Shown: positions 1 to 8,569, counted from the first letter of the stretch. The stretch: DNA of 64,000 bases from an uncultured Carboxylicivirga sp. (GCF_963674565.1 NZ_OY771430.1:1550001-1614000); one strand, 5' to 3'. Notes: a model not told the origin generated them from the sequence alone. Made by a program: numbers and translations.

Positions 1-53
1 AAGAAAACAGTAGTTATTACATTAAATATATTAGTTACCTAACACACTTGTCT

Positions 54-2972
54 ATGAAACTACAATCATTTGCATTCTTTATATTGGTAGCAATTAATAC
101 TATTGGCCAAAACCGAATCATTGAAAACCCTCACTACAGAACCAAAACTTCACATCTCAATGATATATATAAAGTAGAGATTACCGACACATCTACTAAT
201 GTATACTTTGAAGTAACATTTACCCCTGGAAGGTTTATCGTAATCAGTGACAGAAGTTACATCCAGGACACAAGAACTGAGAAAAAACTTTTTATGAAAT
301 CCTACAGTGGAATACCTGTTGGACTTAATGCCAAATGGAAAATGCCTGAATCAGGTAAAGTCAATTATATGATGAGTTATCCACGGGTTGACAATTCCGT
401 TGCATCCATTGATTTTATGGATGAAGGTGGAGGCGGTGGATCATGGCATATATTTGGCATTCAAATAGCCGATAAAAAGGATTACAAATTTATTCCGGAA
501 CAATATATGGGTAACTGGTTGAGGACCGATGGAAGCAATGAATGGATTGTTGGATTTTACGAGGATGTAGTTATCTATCAAAACGATTTCTGGCAATATG
601 AATCAATAACTCCCAAAAAGAAAAAGCTGGAAGTAATTATTACCAAAAACAACAAAAGAGAAACCTTAGTCTTATCATCAATTAAAGATGATATCCTTAG
701 TCTTTCAGCTATAGACCAGCCACGTATTGAGTGCAGTAAAAACGCACGATACAATTCCGAATTTAAATACCCCGCTGATACCTTAACACCCTATACCATT
801 AGTCAAGACACTGCTATTGTTCGGGGATATATATCGAAGTACTATTCCGATGAAATACTCGATCTTGAAAATGGAATATGTTTCTATAATGGTATTACAG
901 GGGTTGAAGAAAAATATCCATTCACAATTGATAAAACAGGGTATTACGAAGCAAAAATACCCCTATCGCATCCAAATTATGTTTTTATAAATATAAAAAA
1001 TTTTGGAAGACGTGTTTATATCGAACCCGGCACAGCGAACCTGTTTTATCATGAATATAATGGAGAATCATATGAAAATAAGAATTTCATGGGTGATAAT
1101 GAAGCCATCAATTTAGCAGAAAAAGAGGTACCAGGAATTAAGAACGCTAATAACATTGAATCCTATTTACCATTATGGTTAAAGGTAAAACGCAAGAATA
1201 ATATTTTCACTTCGTTTTATTCAACAGATGGTAAAGTGTGGAAGGAAATTTATAAAAACGACACCCTTTCCATGTCCGATCAGGCATTTGCCGGTGTATT
1301 TGTTAAATCGGGTGATAATTCAGAGTTGTGCAAAGCAACCTTTAGTCATGTAACGCTTAATGGTAAATCTGTTAAAGATACGAGGTGGATAAACACAGAC
1401 ATTGGTAATATATCTTTGAATGGTAAAAGTACCTTTGAAAACAACCAAATCCTCATTGAAGGATCTGGAGAAAAACTCAGGGATACAGCTGATAGTTTCT
1501 ATTTCCTAAACATACCCATAGATGGCGATGCAGAAATAACAGCTTGTGTAAATTCTTTTAGTAATTCCAACCATCATCCGGAAATAGGTGTTATGATTCG
1601 AGAAGACACCTCACCGGAAGCTAAATATGTAGAAGCAGGAGCTTATACTTTCGGCATTCACAAAGATGTACGCCAACAAACCGAGGGTGAAACTTATCAC
1701 AGGGGAAGAAGTAAAAGATACAACGCGTATGATGATTTTACCTTTTCACAATACACTGAAAAACTGAACGATAATTACTCTTTGTATCTCAAAGAGTTAG
1801 AATCTTTTAAACATTCATCAAACACCCCCTCTAAACTCATGCAAATAGCTATTAATGATGGCAAATTATACAATGCTTATTTTTTAACCCAATACTATTT
1901 TAAGAAACCTGAGGTGGTTTTTAATAATAACACAGAATACCATCAATTTGAGACCAATTACATTGACACCGAAACACTTGAGGAAATAAACAAGGTGATA
2001 AATAATCCGATATCAATCTATTGCCATGCTTATGCAATGACTTTAAATCAATGTATTACTTACGCCAATAGCCTAACAAAGGCTTCAATAAATAAAAACT
2101 GGAGTTATTTATTCAAACAAATGGAAGAAACGGGAATTGTATTTAGTCAGGATGAACAGAATAAAAAAGAGGCCATTATAGCGTATGAACAACAAGAGAC
2201 AAAAGAACCTTTGATTTCAACTAAAGAAAAGCAAATTGAGGATTATTGCAAATATTTTAACACTGCCTATGCCGACATTATTTCATGGGCCCATGCCACC
2301 TACACGGCATCCATCAGTATTGAATCTATGAATTCTGTTTTTGGTCCAACCACACCTTTAACCGATGACATTATTAAAATTAGCACTTTGAGTTTAGCCC
2401 ATACAGAAAAAAAAACCGTATGGTCTGAAACATTATTTGAGAAGACACTTAATAGCTTAACCAATAAACAGGTTATTTCGCCTTTAGTGAATCAAAATAA
2501 TCGTCTCCAAAAAAAAATAGAGGAGATCAAAAACAAACATAACTTTACTGAAGGAGAATCACTTTCATCACTAAGCAAACAATTATTTAATTCAATGATA
2601 GAAAAATATAATGGTAAAGTTGTTTTTGTCGATTTCTGGGCTACCTGGTGCAGACCATGTCACGACGGGATTAAAAGAATGATGCCATTAAAAGATGAAA
2701 TGCAAAATGAAGATGTAGTATTCCTGTATATAACCAATGAAACTTCACCTTTGAGTACATATGAAAGTACAATACCGGATATAAAAGGTGAACATTACAG
2801 GATAACTACTGAGGAATGGAATATTCTTACTTCAAAGTTTAATATCACCGGTATACCCCACTATTTGTTAGTTGATAAGGAAGGAAAGGTGGTAAATAAT
2901 TCAATGCCTTTCGACATCAATAATAACCAGCTTAAAACATTGCTGGAAGAGCAATTGGAGAAAACCAATTAA
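54..2972 (+). CDS. Exported TlpA/ResA-like thioredoxin protein with inserted lectin-like segment
   Basis: The protein is about 972 residues, starting at the ATG at 54; a TTG two codons earlier is less likely. A hydrophobic signal peptide covers roughly residues 1-20, so it should act in the periplasm or at the outer membrane. The C-terminal 120 residues form a thioredoxin-like domain with the redox motif WATWCRPCH (CxxC) near residue 870 and a cis-proline segment GIPHY, as in TlpA/ResA thiol-disulfide proteins. The N-terminal 350 residues are beta-rich and unassigned. Residues of about 370-545 resemble a DUF1349/concanavalin-like domain, but its two halves appear in swapped order. The family commonly reduces periplasmic disulfides in Bacteroidota; the substrate is unknown. 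It stands alone, with no co-oriented close neighbour. Confidence 0.85.
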   Translation: MKLQSFAFFILVAINTIGQNRIIENPHYRTKTSHLNDIYKVEITDTSTNVYFEVTFTPGRFIVISDRSYIQDTRTEKKLFMKSYSGIPVGLNAKWKMPESGKVNYMMSYPRVDNSVASIDFMDEGGGGGSWHIFGIQIADKKDYKFIPEQYMGNWLRTDGSNEWIVGFYEDVVIYQNDFWQYESITPKKKKLEVIITKNNKRETLVLSSIKDDILSLSAIDQPRIECSKNARYNSEFKYPADTLTPYTISQDTAIVRGYISKYYSDEILDLENGICFYNGITGVEEKYPFTIDKTGYYEAKIPLSHPNYVFINIKNFGRRVYIEPGTANLFYHEYNGESYENKNFMGDNEAINLAEKEVPGIKNANNIESYLPLWLKVKRKNNIFTSFYSTDGKVWKEIYKNDTLSMSDQAFAGVFVKSGDNSELCKATFSHVTLNGKSVKDTRWINTDIGNISLNGKSTFENNQILIEGSGEKLRDTADSFYFLNIPIDGDAEITACVNSFSNSNHHPEIGVMIREDTSPEAKYVEAGAYTFGIHKDVRQQTEGETYHRGRSKRYNAYDDFTFSQYTEKLNDNYSLYLKELESFKHSSNTPSKLMQIAINDGKLYNAYFLTQYYFKKPEVVFNNNTEYHQFETNYIDTETLEEINKVINNPISIYCHAYAMTLNQCITYANSLTKASINKNWSYLFKQMEETGIVFSQDEQNKKEAIIAYEQQETKEPLISTKEKQIEDYCKYFNTAYADIISWAHATYTASISIESMNSVFGPTTPLTDDIIKISTLSLAHTEKKTVWSETLFEKTLNSLTNKQVISPLVNQNNRLQKKIEEIKNKHNFTEGESLSSLSKQLFNSMIEKYNGKVVFVDFWATWCRPCHDGIKRMMPLKDEMQNEDVVFLYITNETSPLSTYESTIPDIKGEHYRITTEEWNILTSKFNITGIPHYLLVDKEGKVVNNSMPFDINNNQLKTLLEEQLEKTN

Positions 2973-3045
2973 CCAATGTAACGATTGGTCAATTATGATT
3001 AAGAGTAGTGCTTATTATGTACGCAGTGGCTGGTGCCAATTCTAG

Positions 3046-3273
3046 GCAGAAGTAAAACAGGCAGAAGGCATAAGCGAAGCTCGGTTATAGTTGAATGAGC
3101 TAAGACGCAAGTAATTTCCTGATGTGTCGATTGATCGATTTTCGATGAGGAGAATTGTGCAGTTCGGAATAAGACCGAAGCAATTCAATGATGTGAGGAT
3201 TGTAACCAAATAAGCTGTTAATTTTAAGAGTACGGATGAAGAAGATAATCCGGAGGTAATCATAAATAGTTAA
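3046..3273 (+). pseudogene. Possible decayed small reading frame
   Basis: The 370-base gap between the thioredoxin protein and the nitroreductase has no intact gene. In one plus frame, 76 codons read as plausible protein broken by three internal stops (TAG, TAA, TAA). The longest piece includes DVSIDRFSMRRIVQFGIRP and the end reads STDEEDNPEVIINS before a TAA. I do not recognise the family. An open frame also exists on the minus strand here (3042-3263), but its composition is unconvincing. This may be a relic gene or chance. Confidence 0.2.
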
Positions 3274-3342
3274 TCAATCCTAAATCAATCTTTCGATCCG
3301 GTCTTTTTCATTATTTTCGCGCCTCGAACAAACTAATAAAAC

Positions 3343-4170
3343 ATGCTTGATTTTAAAATTGACGAAGCTAAATGTACGCAATGTTCATTATGCGCTAAGG
3401 AATGCCCTTCTTTGATTATTGATGGAAAAAACGGGATACCTGTTATAAAAGAAGGAAAAGAGAAAAACTGTATTAAATGTCAGCATTGTTTGGCAGTTTG
3501 CCCAACAGGCGCTCTTTCTATCTTTGGTAAGAATCCTGAAGACAGTATAGAAGTTACCAATGAGATACCTTCGGCTGAAGAAATGGAAAGAATGATAAAA
3601 ACCCGTCGTTCTGTTCGTAAATTTAAAAAGGCAGAATTAGATGAATCAACTATCCAAAAATTGATTGAAAGTGCTGCTTTTGCTCCTACGGGTCACAATA
3701 AAAACCAGGTATTACTATCGGCAACCTATACCAGAGCCGAAATGGATAAAGTGCGCGAAGCTGTTTACAATGCCATTAAAAAAGCCAAAGAAGAAGGTAA
3801 AGTGGAAGGATCATTAGCAATGTATGGTGCTTTTCAGCAAGTATGGGAATCCAAAGGAATTGATGTCATCTTCCGCGACGCTCCACATCTGATAATTGCT
3901 ACAGCTCCTGCAACAAACAGCAATAGTGTAGCCGACTGTGTAATTTCACTAAGTTATTTTGAGTTATTAGCCAACTCAATGGGTATTGGCACACTATGGA
4001 ATGGCTTTTTAAAAGCAGTGATGGAAAATGTGGCAACCGAATTAAAAGGATTGTTTAATATTCCTGAAGATCATACCATTGGTTATATGATGGTATATGG
4101 ATTGCCAGCTGTGAAATTTGCACGCTCGGTTCAGTCGGAAGGATTGCATTTGAATCGAATTCAGTTATAA
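3343..4170 (+). CDS. Ferredoxin-nitroreductase fusion protein
   Basis: This is a 275-residue cytoplasmic flavoprotein. Residues of about 8-60 carry two [4Fe-4S] binding motifs, CTQCSLCAKECP and CIKCQHCLAVCP. The rest is a nitroreductase-fold FMN domain that opens with the typical RRSVRKF segment (near residue 90) and has the family's FAPTGHN flavin-binding stretch. Such fusions are common in anaerobes and are thought to reduce nitro compounds, quinones or flavins with ferredoxin-level electrons; the physiological substrate is unknown. It is convergent with the flavodoxin-ferredoxin gene at 4562-5347, another protein with two [4Fe-4S] motifs, and is followed by a strong hairpin at 4181. The ATG is preceded by a possible promoter element (TATTTTCG near 3313). 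Confidence 0.9.
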   Translation: MLDFKIDEAKCTQCSLCAKECPSLIIDGKNGIPVIKEGKEKNCIKCQHCLAVCPTGALSIFGKNPEDSIEVTNEIPSAEEMERMIKTRRSVRKFKKAELDESTIQKLIESAAFAPTGHNKNQVLLSATYTRAEMDKVREAVYNAIKKAKEEGKVEGSLAMYGAFQQVWESKGIDVIFRDAPHLIIATAPATNSNSVADCVISLSYFELLANSMGIGTLWNGFLKAVMENVATELKGLFNIPEDHTIGYMMVYGLPAVKFARSVQSEGLHLNRIQL

Positions 4171-4180
4171 GATAATTTCG

Positions 4181-4224
4181 AGGATCGGATCTTTATATTT
4201 AGAAAGCTATTAAGATCCGATCCT
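4181..4224 (+). terminator. Hairpin terminator after the nitroreductase gene
   Basis: Two perfect 13-base arms (4181-4193 and 4212-4224) enclose an 18-base loop, 11 bases after the stop codon. The arm sequence GGATCGGATCTTTAT recurs exactly at 4515, in the terminator of the convergent gene. Confidence 0.75.
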
Positions 4225-4514
4225 TACTTTATAAAACTCATTACTTTTCTTTCAACCAAAGATGACGCAAATTTACACTGATTAAATTCTGCCACGCGGA
4301 ACAATGATTGAGTTCTGTGTAATTTGTGGTTTAATTTAATAATTGGCAATTAGTTAACTAAAGCATCGATAATCATTCTGACTGCAACATTCTTCAAAAG
4401 ATATTCATACATACAGCCCTTCGAACTTTTGATTTACGTTGCTTATTTGCATAGCACATATGTACTTTGCTGCCACAGACGTCCCTAACAGGACTAGTAA
4501 AAATCAAATAATAT
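4225..4514. other. Gene-free spacer between two matching hairpins
   Basis: About 290 bases between convergent genes hold no convincing reading frame. A segment at about 4260-4335 contains an imperfect inverted pair (AAATTTACAC and GTGTAATTT) around a GC-richer core. This resembles dispersed intergenic repeats seen in many Bacteroidota. A short plus-strand open frame at 4439-4642 overlaps the next gene and is rejected. Confidence 0.4.
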
Positions 4515-4556
4515 GGATCGGATCTTTATTACCTTTTTTTTATAAAGATCCGATCC
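4515..4556 (-). terminator. Hairpin terminator after the flavodoxin-ferredoxin gene
   Basis: Two perfect 15-base arms (4515-4529 and 4542-4556) lie five bases beyond the stop codon of the minus-strand gene. The arms match those of the hairpin at 4181. Confidence 0.75.
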
Positions 4557-4561
4557 CTATT

Positions 4562-5347
4562 TTATTCGGAAGTCTGCCTCTGCAATGCAATATCATTCAG
4601 CGAAACGGAAGGATGGTGATTACGAGGTTTGCCTACCGATAACTTTTTGTATTCAATCACCGATCGTGAACAAAAGTGCAAACAGGCAAAACACTGATGA
4701 CAATTATCTAACCATTCAACTTGTTTTCCGTTTAATCTAATATTTTGAAAAGGACAAACCTGCATACAATATCCGCATCGTATACAGCCAGCCCCAACCG
4801 TAAATAAGCTTTCTTTACATTCCTGCTTCTTTGATACTAAGAGCTTAAGATCACCTAAAATTGCAACTTCTTTGTCAAACTCATTTTTTAATTGAAGGAT
4901 ACTTTTACTTATTTTCAATACTTTTTCCTGTGCTTCGTGATAGACTGTTTTAGACTGTTTTATCTTTGATAATTTCACATAAGGAAAATGGGCAGCCACC
5001 ATTGGAATACAATAACCGGCATTGAGTATTAAGCCTGCATCATTCAAGTATTTTTCAATCTGTGAAAGTGCATTTCCTATTTTTGGATTTGAACCTGTAA
5101 CAATAACAAAGATGTATTCTGTATTTTCAAATTTTGCTTCCTTTATAAACTCCCTAATAATTCGAGGAACAGTCATAAAATGGAGTGGGAAGATAAAACC
5201 TACTCTTCGTGAAGTCACTTTTACTGGTTTCTTTTTTAGGCTCCCTATTATTGGTAAAAGTTCACTTCCTTCTATTTTATTTTTAATTGATCGGGCTACA
5301 CTTAAACTATTACCGGTCCCCGAAAAGTAATACAAAGCTGTATCCAT
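4562..5347 (-). CDS. EFR1-type flavodoxin-ferredoxin protein
   Basis: This is a 261-residue soluble redox protein. The N-terminus has a flavodoxin-like fold with the FMN phosphate-binding loop FSGTGNS (residues 8-14). The C-terminal 80 residues carry two [4Fe-4S] motifs, CIRCGYCMQVCP and CHQCFACLHFCS. This architecture matches the EFR1 family, which couples a flavin to two clusters and probably moves low-potential electrons; specific partners are unknown. It lies 80 bases downstream of the ABC ATPase gene on the same strand, so it may be the last gene of that operon. Its 3' end meets the convergent nitroreductase-ferredoxin gene across a hairpin-flanked spacer. Confidence 0.85.
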   Translation of the reverse strand: MDTALYYFSGTGNSLSVARSIKNKIEGSELLPIIGSLKKKPVKVTSRRVGFIFPLHFMTVPRIIREFIKEAKFENTEYIFVIVTGSNPKIGNALSQIEKYLNDAGLILNAGYCIPMVAAHFPYVKLSKIKQSKTVYHEAQEKVLKISKSILQLKNEFDKEVAILGDLKLLVSKKQECKESLFTVGAGCIRCGYCMQVCPFQNIRLNGKQVEWLDNCHQCFACLHFCSRSVIEYKKLSVGKPRNHHPSVSLNDIALQRQTSE

Positions 5348-5427
5348 GAAACAAATTAGTTGTGGGGCAAATATACTTTTTAAATAGGTTTATGGAACAT
5401 AGAGATTGACTTGCTAATGCTACTTAT

Positions 5428-6432
5428 CTAATATATTTCTCCAATTACTTTTAACTCATTTCCATACCGGAAATAATCTTTGGTGAGTTGTAATTTATTA
5501 TCAAGTTGCTCCAATTCTGAATAAAATTCCCGTTCAACAGGATTCGTTTCAATTACCTTATGCATCCCCCCGTTCTTAATAACAACACGTTTATCTGCCA
5601 AAAGAATAAGTAAAGGATCATGCGTAGCCATCAAAACAATCTTATCTTTCTTCACGAGCAAATCAAGCGACTTCTTTTTATTAACTCCAGCATTCTCAAT
5701 TTCATCTATAAGCACAATAGGGGCCTGACCAATACATGCTACATCAGCAATCATCAAAGCTCTGGACTGACCACCGCTTAAAAAAGTAACAGGTGTTTCC
5801 GGTTGAAAAGGTTCTCCAGAAAGATCATTTGCCAGCTTAATAACCTCTTCAACCACCTCATCAACATTCATCATAAAATGGCTTTGAGCATGCATCCTCA
5901 GGAATTCAGTTACACTCATATCCATCACAAAATTCATATTCTGTGTGATTTGAGCAATCAGCTTCCCTCCCATTTGTGCGATTCTGCTATCATCAGGTGA
6001 TTGTCCATTAATCAGCACAGTTCGCCCGGTTGGAGTATCTTTATTTGCCAACCATTCAATATCTGCCAACAGCCTACTTTTACCACAACCTGTTGGACCA
6101 ACAATGCAGGTTATTTCACCGGGAAGTAGTTTAATACTAAATTTTTCAGGTTTTCCACTTTTATCAATTCCGGCCAGTACTTCAAGACTTTCGATAGACT
6201 GAACTGTTTGAGTCTCGTTTAAACCAATCATAAACTCCTCAAACATTTCTAATAGTAGTTGAGCATCAGTAGCCTGATCTTCGAAAAAAGACGATGGTAA
6301 ACCGGTGACTATTTCAACAAAAGTCAAGCTATCATCCTCTATTTTGAGATTAAACGAAGCAAGAAATTCGCTTACCATTGGAAATTTATCCAGAAGTATT
6401 CCTATTGATTGATCTGTTCGTTTCTGCTCCAT
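5428..6432 (-). CDS. Orphan ABC ATPase with N-terminal DUF1858-like domain
   Basis: The 334-residue protein has an ABC ATPase core: Walker A GPTGCGKS (near residue 112), Q-loop AQITQNMNF, signature LSGGQSRAL, Walker B IVLIDEIENAG and H-loop MATHD. All catalytic motifs look intact. Residues 1-70 form a small helical domain with a FPMVSEFLASFNL segment. It resembles DUF1858/ScdA-type domains and a similar domain on the substrate-binding-like protein of the same operon. No permease gene is adjacent and there are no membrane segments, so it is unlikely to be an ordinary transporter subunit. It overlaps the GTPase stop by one base. I infer a role as an ATP-driven partner of the GTPase and the binding protein, perhaps in cofactor or metal handling. 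The function is not assigned. Confidence 0.85.
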   Translation of the reverse strand: MEQKRTDQSIGILLDKFPMVSEFLASFNLKIEDDSLTFVEIVTGLPSSFFEDQATDAQLLLEMFEEFMIGLNETQTVQSIESLEVLAGIDKSGKPEKFSIKLLPGEITCIVGPTGCGKSRLLADIEWLANKDTPTGRTVLINGQSPDDSRIAQMGGKLIAQITQNMNFVMDMSVTEFLRMHAQSHFMMNVDEVVEEVIKLANDLSGEPFQPETPVTFLSGGQSRALMIADVACIGQAPIVLIDEIENAGVNKKKSLDLLVKKDKIVLMATHDPLLILLADKRVVIKNGGMHKVIETNPVEREFYSELEQLDNKLQLTKDYFRYGNELKVIGEIY

Positions 6433-7121
6433 TACAACTTAATTTTACGATTTAATCCAATCTGAAAATCTTCACCTACACGGGTTTCACCCAGACAGTA
6501 CGAGCATAATGCAGCGGGCATTGAAAAACGTAATTTCAGATTTTCTGAAGTTTCAAAATCATTGGCATTTACAACCAGTTTCGCTAAACGATCAGCACCT
6601 TGCCCGGTGATACCATTAATAAACAAAACCTTACATTTTGAATTAACCTGTTGAATCTTGAACCTAAAGACCTCACGTTCAGCTTGTGAAACCAGATCGC
6701 TTTTTGTTACCACGACAACATCAGCCATTTTAACCATAGGTCCGGTTTTTAACGGTGTATTAATACCACTTAGATTATCCAATACACAAACAGCCAACAC
6801 CTCTTTTAAATGGGGGGCACAACGATTACAAAGTCCTGCACTTTCGGTAACCAAAACCTCAAAATTCTTTTCGCGCGCCCAAACAAAACATGCCTCTATA
6901 TTGGAAACAAAATAATGATCTGGACATAAATTACCAGCCAGACCTGTTTGAGCAATAATTCCATTTCTGGCGTATTGCTCTTCATCCAAAGCACTCAGGC
7001 AATCAAACTTTATCACGCCACACCTATCTTTCAAATGCGGCAAACTCTCAATCATCTTTATTATAACCGAGGTTTTACCCGAAGAGGGTGGTCCGGAAAC
7101 TGTTATCAGTTTTATTGCCAT
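6432..7121 (-). CDS. HypB/UreG-type GTPase with two CxxC motifs
   Basis: The protein is about 229 residues. It has a P-loop GPPSSGKT near the N-terminus, a TKSD guanine-specificity motif and general similarity to the SIMIBI GTPases HypB and UreG, which help insert nickel into enzymes. Two cysteine pairs stand out: LCNRC after the presumed switch II and LCSYC near the C-terminus. They could bind a metal or an Fe-S cluster. I prefer the ATG at 7121, six bases past the upstream stop; an in-frame start at 7142 would overlap the upstream gene. The gene sits between the binding-protein-like gene and the ABC ATPase gene with almost no spacing, so the three are surely cotranscribed. No hydrogenase or urease genes are in the window, so its client is unknown. 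Confidence 0.85.
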   Translation of the reverse strand: MAIKLITVSGPPSSGKTSVIIKMIESLPHLKDRCGVIKFDCLSALDEEQYARNGIIAQTGLAGNLCPDHYFVSNIEACFVWAREKNFEVLVTESAGLCNRCAPHLKEVLAVCVLDNLSGINTPLKTGPMVKMADVVVVTKSDLVSQAEREVFRFKIQQVNSKCKVLFINGITGQGADRLAKLVVNANDFETSENLKLRFSMPAALCSYCLGETRVGEDFQIGLNRKIKL

Positions 7122-7126
7122 AAGCC

Positions 7127-8311
7127 TTATTTTTTTGTCCACACTTCCATAAAGGCTGTGCGAATATCGTCTTTTAAACTACCAATATCGTAGGATCTCA
7201 GAAAATCCCAACCCAGCCACTTAACTTCTTCCTTTAGATGGTCATTCTTACATTCAGGGTGAATGGATGGAAAATATCGGTCACACAATAACTCACCAGT
7301 TTCTTTACTCATTAAAAACCTGAGCAATGCTTCCTTTTCCTTTGCCTTGCCTTTTTTCACCAGTAAAAAAACCGGACTGGCAATAGCACCATCCTTTGGC
7401 CAAACTACTTTTACATTTTCATTCTTTATTCTTTTTGAAAAGAACCAGGGCATGACGTAAACAGCTGCCTCTCCGCCATTTCTATTATTAGCAGATTTAA
7501 CCATCTCCGCAGGATGCATTCCATTTACAATATTTTTTGCGAAAGCACGAATCGCATCTAATCCACCATCCTTAAAAAACGGAAGCAAAACAGCATTACA
7601 AAAAAAGTCATCTTCACCACGCATAATAATACTGTTTTCAAACTCTGGCAATAAGAGATCAGACCATTGTTCAGGCATTTTACGATTACCCAACTTTACC
7701 TCATCCACCACCATAACCAGCATATTGGCTGTATACATCGTATAATATCCCTTTGGATCGGAATATTTAACTTTTTCAAGATATGAATTAAGTTCGTAAG
7801 GCTGATAGGTTTCAAAAGCTCCTTTTTCTATGAATTTTTCAACAAATGGTTTATGAAAAAAATTATTGATATCCGAAGCCATAATCACATCTGGCAATTC
7901 ATCAACATCTTCAATACTGTCCAATAAAGGATAATACGACAATTCGTGATTAACATTACCTTCTATTAATATATTCAAATCATTAAACTGGTCGGGAAAC
8001 TTTTGTAAATGCGACTCACAAAATTCTTTAAAAGGATTGCGCAAACCACAAGGCAACATTGCTGAAAAATCAAGACTGGATCTATCCAACTCCAATGACA
8101 TTTCGTTTGTTATTTGCTCATTCAATGATTTAATAAAAAGATCGGGATCAATATTACTGGAAGAAAGAACAGTATGTAATCTGAGGAATTTTCCTATTTT
8201 CTGAAGATTCTCTTTCTTAAAATAGTTTCCCAATCCCTGTTTCTCTAATTCACTAATTATTTCAGGATAGGTTTCAGCAATTTGTAAAAGATTTTCATTT
8301 CCGCTAATCAT
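7127..8311 (-). CDS. Cytoplasmic substrate-binding-like protein with N-terminal DUF1858-like domain
   Basis: The 394-residue protein resembles type II periplasmic binding proteins of the ferric-ion/SBP_bac_6 kind. Examples are a DVIMASDINNFF segment, NRNGGEAAVYVMPWF, and a C-terminal hinge part with PVFLLVKKG. It has neither a signal peptide nor a lipobox: the N-terminus is MISGNENLLQIAETYPEII, a helical DUF1858-like domain of about 65 residues related in pattern to that of the ABC ATPase. It should therefore stay in the cytoplasm, which is unusual for this fold. It is the first gene of a tight operon with the GTPase and the ATPase. I infer that it binds a metal, oxyanion or cofactor inside the cell; the ligand cannot be read from the sequence. 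Confidence 0.8.
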   Translation of the reverse strand: MISGNENLLQIAETYPEIISELEKQGLGNYFKKENLQKIGKFLRLHTVLSSSNIDPDLFIKSLNEQITNEMSLELDRSSLDFSAMLPCGLRNPFKEFCESHLQKFPDQFNDLNILIEGNVNHELSYYPLLDSIEDVDELPDVIMASDINNFFHKPFVEKFIEKGAFETYQPYELNSYLEKVKYSDPKGYYTMYTANMLVMVVDEVKLGNRKMPEQWSDLLLPEFENSIIMRGEDDFFCNAVLLPFFKDGGLDAIRAFAKNIVNGMHPAEMVKSANNRNGGEAAVYVMPWFFSKRIKNENVKVVWPKDGAIASPVFLLVKKGKAKEKEALLRFLMSKETGELLCDRYFPSIHPECKNDHLKEEVKWLGWDFLRSYDIGSLKDDIRTAFMEVWTKK

Positions 8312-8522
8312 AGAATTGGGTAATTAAATTATTTATTCCAGTGCTTTTCCATTATTTCCCCACAGATAACGTGCCTAATAATTATTGTTTTATTGAACAA
8401 CTCTTTAGGACTCTGATTAAAGGCTATATAAAGTAATATAAATCTTTCCACTTAATTGGCGATCCTACATATTTGTAATATCTCTGCAATTTGTCTTATA
8501 CAATTTTGTGCATAATAAAGAA

Positions 8523-8544
8523 GCCTGAGCAATAACGCCCAGGC
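8523..8544 (-). terminator. Terminator of the oligoendopeptidase gene
   Basis: An 8-base stem with one mismatch (GCCTGAGC / GCCCAGGC) and a 6-base loop lies 25 bases beyond the minus-strand stop and is followed on that strand by TTCTTTATT. The rest of the 8312-8569 gap shows nothing further. Confidence 0.6.
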
Positions 8545-8569
8545 CTCATCCTATTCATTGGTTTAGTTG

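Noticed and set aside
3042..3263. Minus-strand open frame of 73 codons
   Set aside because: Untypical composition, no recognisable motif, no start context; it lies over the decayed plus frame.
4439..4642. Plus-strand open frame of 67 codons
   Set aside because: It runs through the hairpin at 4515 and into the antisense of the flavodoxin-ferredoxin gene.
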